DNA from: Apostichopus parvimensis
Taxonomy: Eukaryota; Echinodermata; Holothuroidea; Aspidochirotida; Stichopodidae
NCBI GenBank assembly: GCA_000934455.1
Contig: KN890908.1
Location: forward strand, 1,614 to 31,469
DNA: 29,856 nt
Direction of reading: 5' to 3'
Part shown: positions 27,688-29,856 of the stretch, one piece after another
Numbering within the stretch: the first letter of the stretch is position 1
Layout of the letters: each line of letters starts with the position of its first letter
Made by a program: the position numbers and the translations under genes
The notes under the pieces: model-generated
The model's database searches: none
What the model was told of the DNA's origin: nothing
What the model saw: the letters and a program-made list of their open reading frames with translations, nothing else

Positions 27688-29856
27688 CTGTGATAAAGAA
27701 TGACAAAGTTTGGGGTCATGTTAATTATTAAGTTTGATTATGCAAACTTTTATCCGGGTTTCTTTGCCAGAATATATTTCATAGTCATATTTACCTTTCA
27801 GTAATTGTGTTTGCAAGCAGTTGTCTTCATGTACACAAATACACACACACAACATTTCCATCACATTCTTGGCCTTTTGGCAAGAAATCAACAATTATTC
27901 ACAGACTGTCATGAGCCATTATTCTAAAAATTATATATCAGCTGGCAGGGTAGTTGAAGGATGTCCATGCAACCCACTGTTGCCACGAAAGGGCTTTTAG
28001 GTTTTGGCATGGGCATTAAGGAACCAGGAAGCAATGCTACTTCTGGATGTATTGTCCTGACTCTCTAAATTCACTCTGATAAAGGGCCACCTGGGCTGGA
28101 TGTCCAGGGAGTTACTCACCATCCCATATAATATATATTTCTCCTTAAGGAGAGGAAGGACTACCAGGTGTCAACATGGGCTATTCATTGTAATCAGCTA
28201 ATGAGCTAACATGACTTTATACTGCTAATAAGAGACTACTGTAACTCTATGTACTGAAGGTAGTTTATATGTCGGATGACTTCCTGTCAATGCTCTCAAC
28301 GCAGATGATGTAGAAGGTGAAGTGGAGATGAAGGGCGAAAGCTGGATTTGAATACACTATGTATTGCTTGCAAAGATTACAACAATTATAGTAGGGTATT
28401 CCACACAAATAGACCAAATCTAATCCTCCTTCACCTCTTGTTGTAACAGTGCATGCCTTGGTAAACAGTAAACACTGAATAGTACAGAACTTGGTTGATT
28501 CAAATTTGGCCAAGTATAATTTGTTCCATTGGAAAGTATGCATAGCATTGAATATTGATAGATTTTATGAGGAGTTTGCATCTCTGAAGCATAGATCTAC
28601 TGAAACAAATACAAAAAATAAATGCTGACGAACACATGGCACAAACAATGTTGCATACCATAGGCTATATAGTGCAGACTAAATAAAGTACCAAAACAGA
28701 ATGTGACTTTCTATGTTGGGTTTCACTGACCTTAGAATGAAGCTTAGCCTAGCTACATACCAAGTGAAGCAAAATAACTAGATCTATAAAGGAAACTAGG
28801 AAAGTGAATATGGTTGCAGTACAGCCTATACCTACCTTGCAATGCATGCATAGGACAAACAGGAAATTAGTTCAGTTGGCCTTTCAACCAAGTTAGTTAT
28901 AGTATCGTCAACTATCCTTAATTCATGCACAGGAATGTTAAATTATTCTATAAATGTCCATAGTAATATACTAGCCTAACCATTTTTGATACTTATTCTT
29001 CTTATTCTTCAATCACCATTATGAACACTTTTTAAGTTTGCTTTTGCAAACATTCTGCTAAAAACTTACTTGTTGCTTACTTATTATTTCATAAGCTACA
29101 CTTATAGGCAGAATCATATGCCGGGAGTTAACCACAAAATGTCTATTCTTTGGAACATTGTTTTGTTGGGAGGTCATTTTGCTGATTTTAGAGTGTAAGT
29201 TGCCTGGGGAGTAGGAGAAGGCAAGAAAATGCCATCTACTTTCCATTAGTTTTGTACAGTAGGTGCTTATATCTAAGGTTGAGTAGTATTGCTGAATTTA
29301 GTTTGGTCATACTTCCTGCATTTTCAGCAAGCAAGGTGTCAATTATATATCAATCATAATTTCTGAATTTTCAGTGGGCCATGAGTCAATTATACATCAA
29401 TCAGAAGGGGAAAAAAAAAGAAGTCAGGTTAGTATTACTAGTTAGGCCTGTCCTTAGTCACCTACAGACTACTAGTCTATGTTCCCTAACTACATGCACC
29501 CAAATGTTTGCTCCTAGCTAGGAAGGCATATATATTTTAACCACATGTACCTGCATCGTTTTCCTTCACAATGATGACTCCCGATGTAAATATTTTTTTG
29601 TAACACCTGAAAATTATCCAGTTTCTTTATGCTTCTATAAAGCATGTAGGCCAGGCATACCTTTCTTTTCAAAGTAAGCAAAAACCAACAGAAAATAAAG
29701 ATTGCTACTTAGTACTTTGATCTGTGATAGCCTATGCTGTCTGTCATAGATCTGTGATATTGGGAAGGCCTATCAAATGTTCGTATAATGAGTAGGCCGA
29801 CATCAATTTATTTATCTTCTTGTAGATTTTTGGAGGACGCAAAATACCATGAACGA
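27688..29856. other. Non-coding stretch to window end
   Basis: No supported exon. A short CA run lies near 27841. A two-copy direct repeat of period 47 lies at 29317-29405 (both copies with TTTTCAG and GTCAATTATA). Minus-strand frames 28265-28543 and 29058-29246 have no recognisable content. Confidence 0.5.

Noticed and set aside
28265..28543. 92-codon minus-strand open frame, considered as upstream exon of the decayed domain at 27.6 kb
   Set aside because: The translation has none of the expected motifs and no convincing splice sites.

Overview
The window is eukaryotic: AT-rich, intron-rich DNA whose coding exons are bounded by canonical GT/AG sites. Domain content (immunoglobulin-type receptors, a NACHT protein of the marine-invertebrate NLR type, a degenerate receptor tyrosine kinase, tRNA-headed SINEs, a Penelope-like retroelement fragment) suggests an invertebrate deuterostome. 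An echinoderm, perhaps a sea cucumber, is my best guess, but that rests on remembered family resemblance and not on a search.

Two large receptor genes face each other tail to tail. Gene A (+ strand, 1854 to 11021, 5' end missing) has 14 visible exons with fully consistent splice phases. It encodes at least two Ig domains, one transmembrane helix, a Ser/Thr-rich juxtamembrane segment and a receptor-tyrosine-kinase-like domain. That domain has lost the VAIK lysine, the HRD motif (now HPG), the catalytic-loop Asn and the Gly of DFG (now DFC), so it is a predicted pseudokinase. Gene B (- strand, 22645 to 14367) appears complete in 10 exons and encodes 1151 residues: signal peptide, four Ig-like domains, one transmembrane helix followed by five arginines, a short linker, a NACHT NTPase with intact Walker A and B motifs and a winged-helix region, and a short C-terminal extension without a clear LRR array. 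It is a predicted single-pass membrane receptor with Ig domains outside and an NLR engine inside, which is the main discovery of the window.

The two genes share a design: Ig and TM exons in symmetric phase 1-1, a run of very short juxtamembrane exons, then a cytosolic effector (pseudokinase in A, NACHT in B). Several Ig domains share a motif around the first Cys and Trp (G-[AV]-[RK]-P followed by L-x-W). This suggests a receptor family built by combining one Ig-TM front end with different intracellular modules, probably in immune recognition.

The rest is repeat-rich. Positions 1 to 375 hold the 3' end of a Penelope-like RT on the - strand. A GATATC-rich short-period repeat follows to about 1085. 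Related SINEs lie at 4805, 6740 and 21908. A 20-bp tandem repeat lies in an intron of gene A, a foldback MITE-like element occurs at 11276 and 25541, and a tandem repeat of about 307 bp sits upstream of gene B. A frameshifted two-exon fragment at 26956 to 27687 on the - strand resembles a domain recurrent in uncharacterised invertebrate proteins. From about 24.0 kb to the end I see no intact gene.
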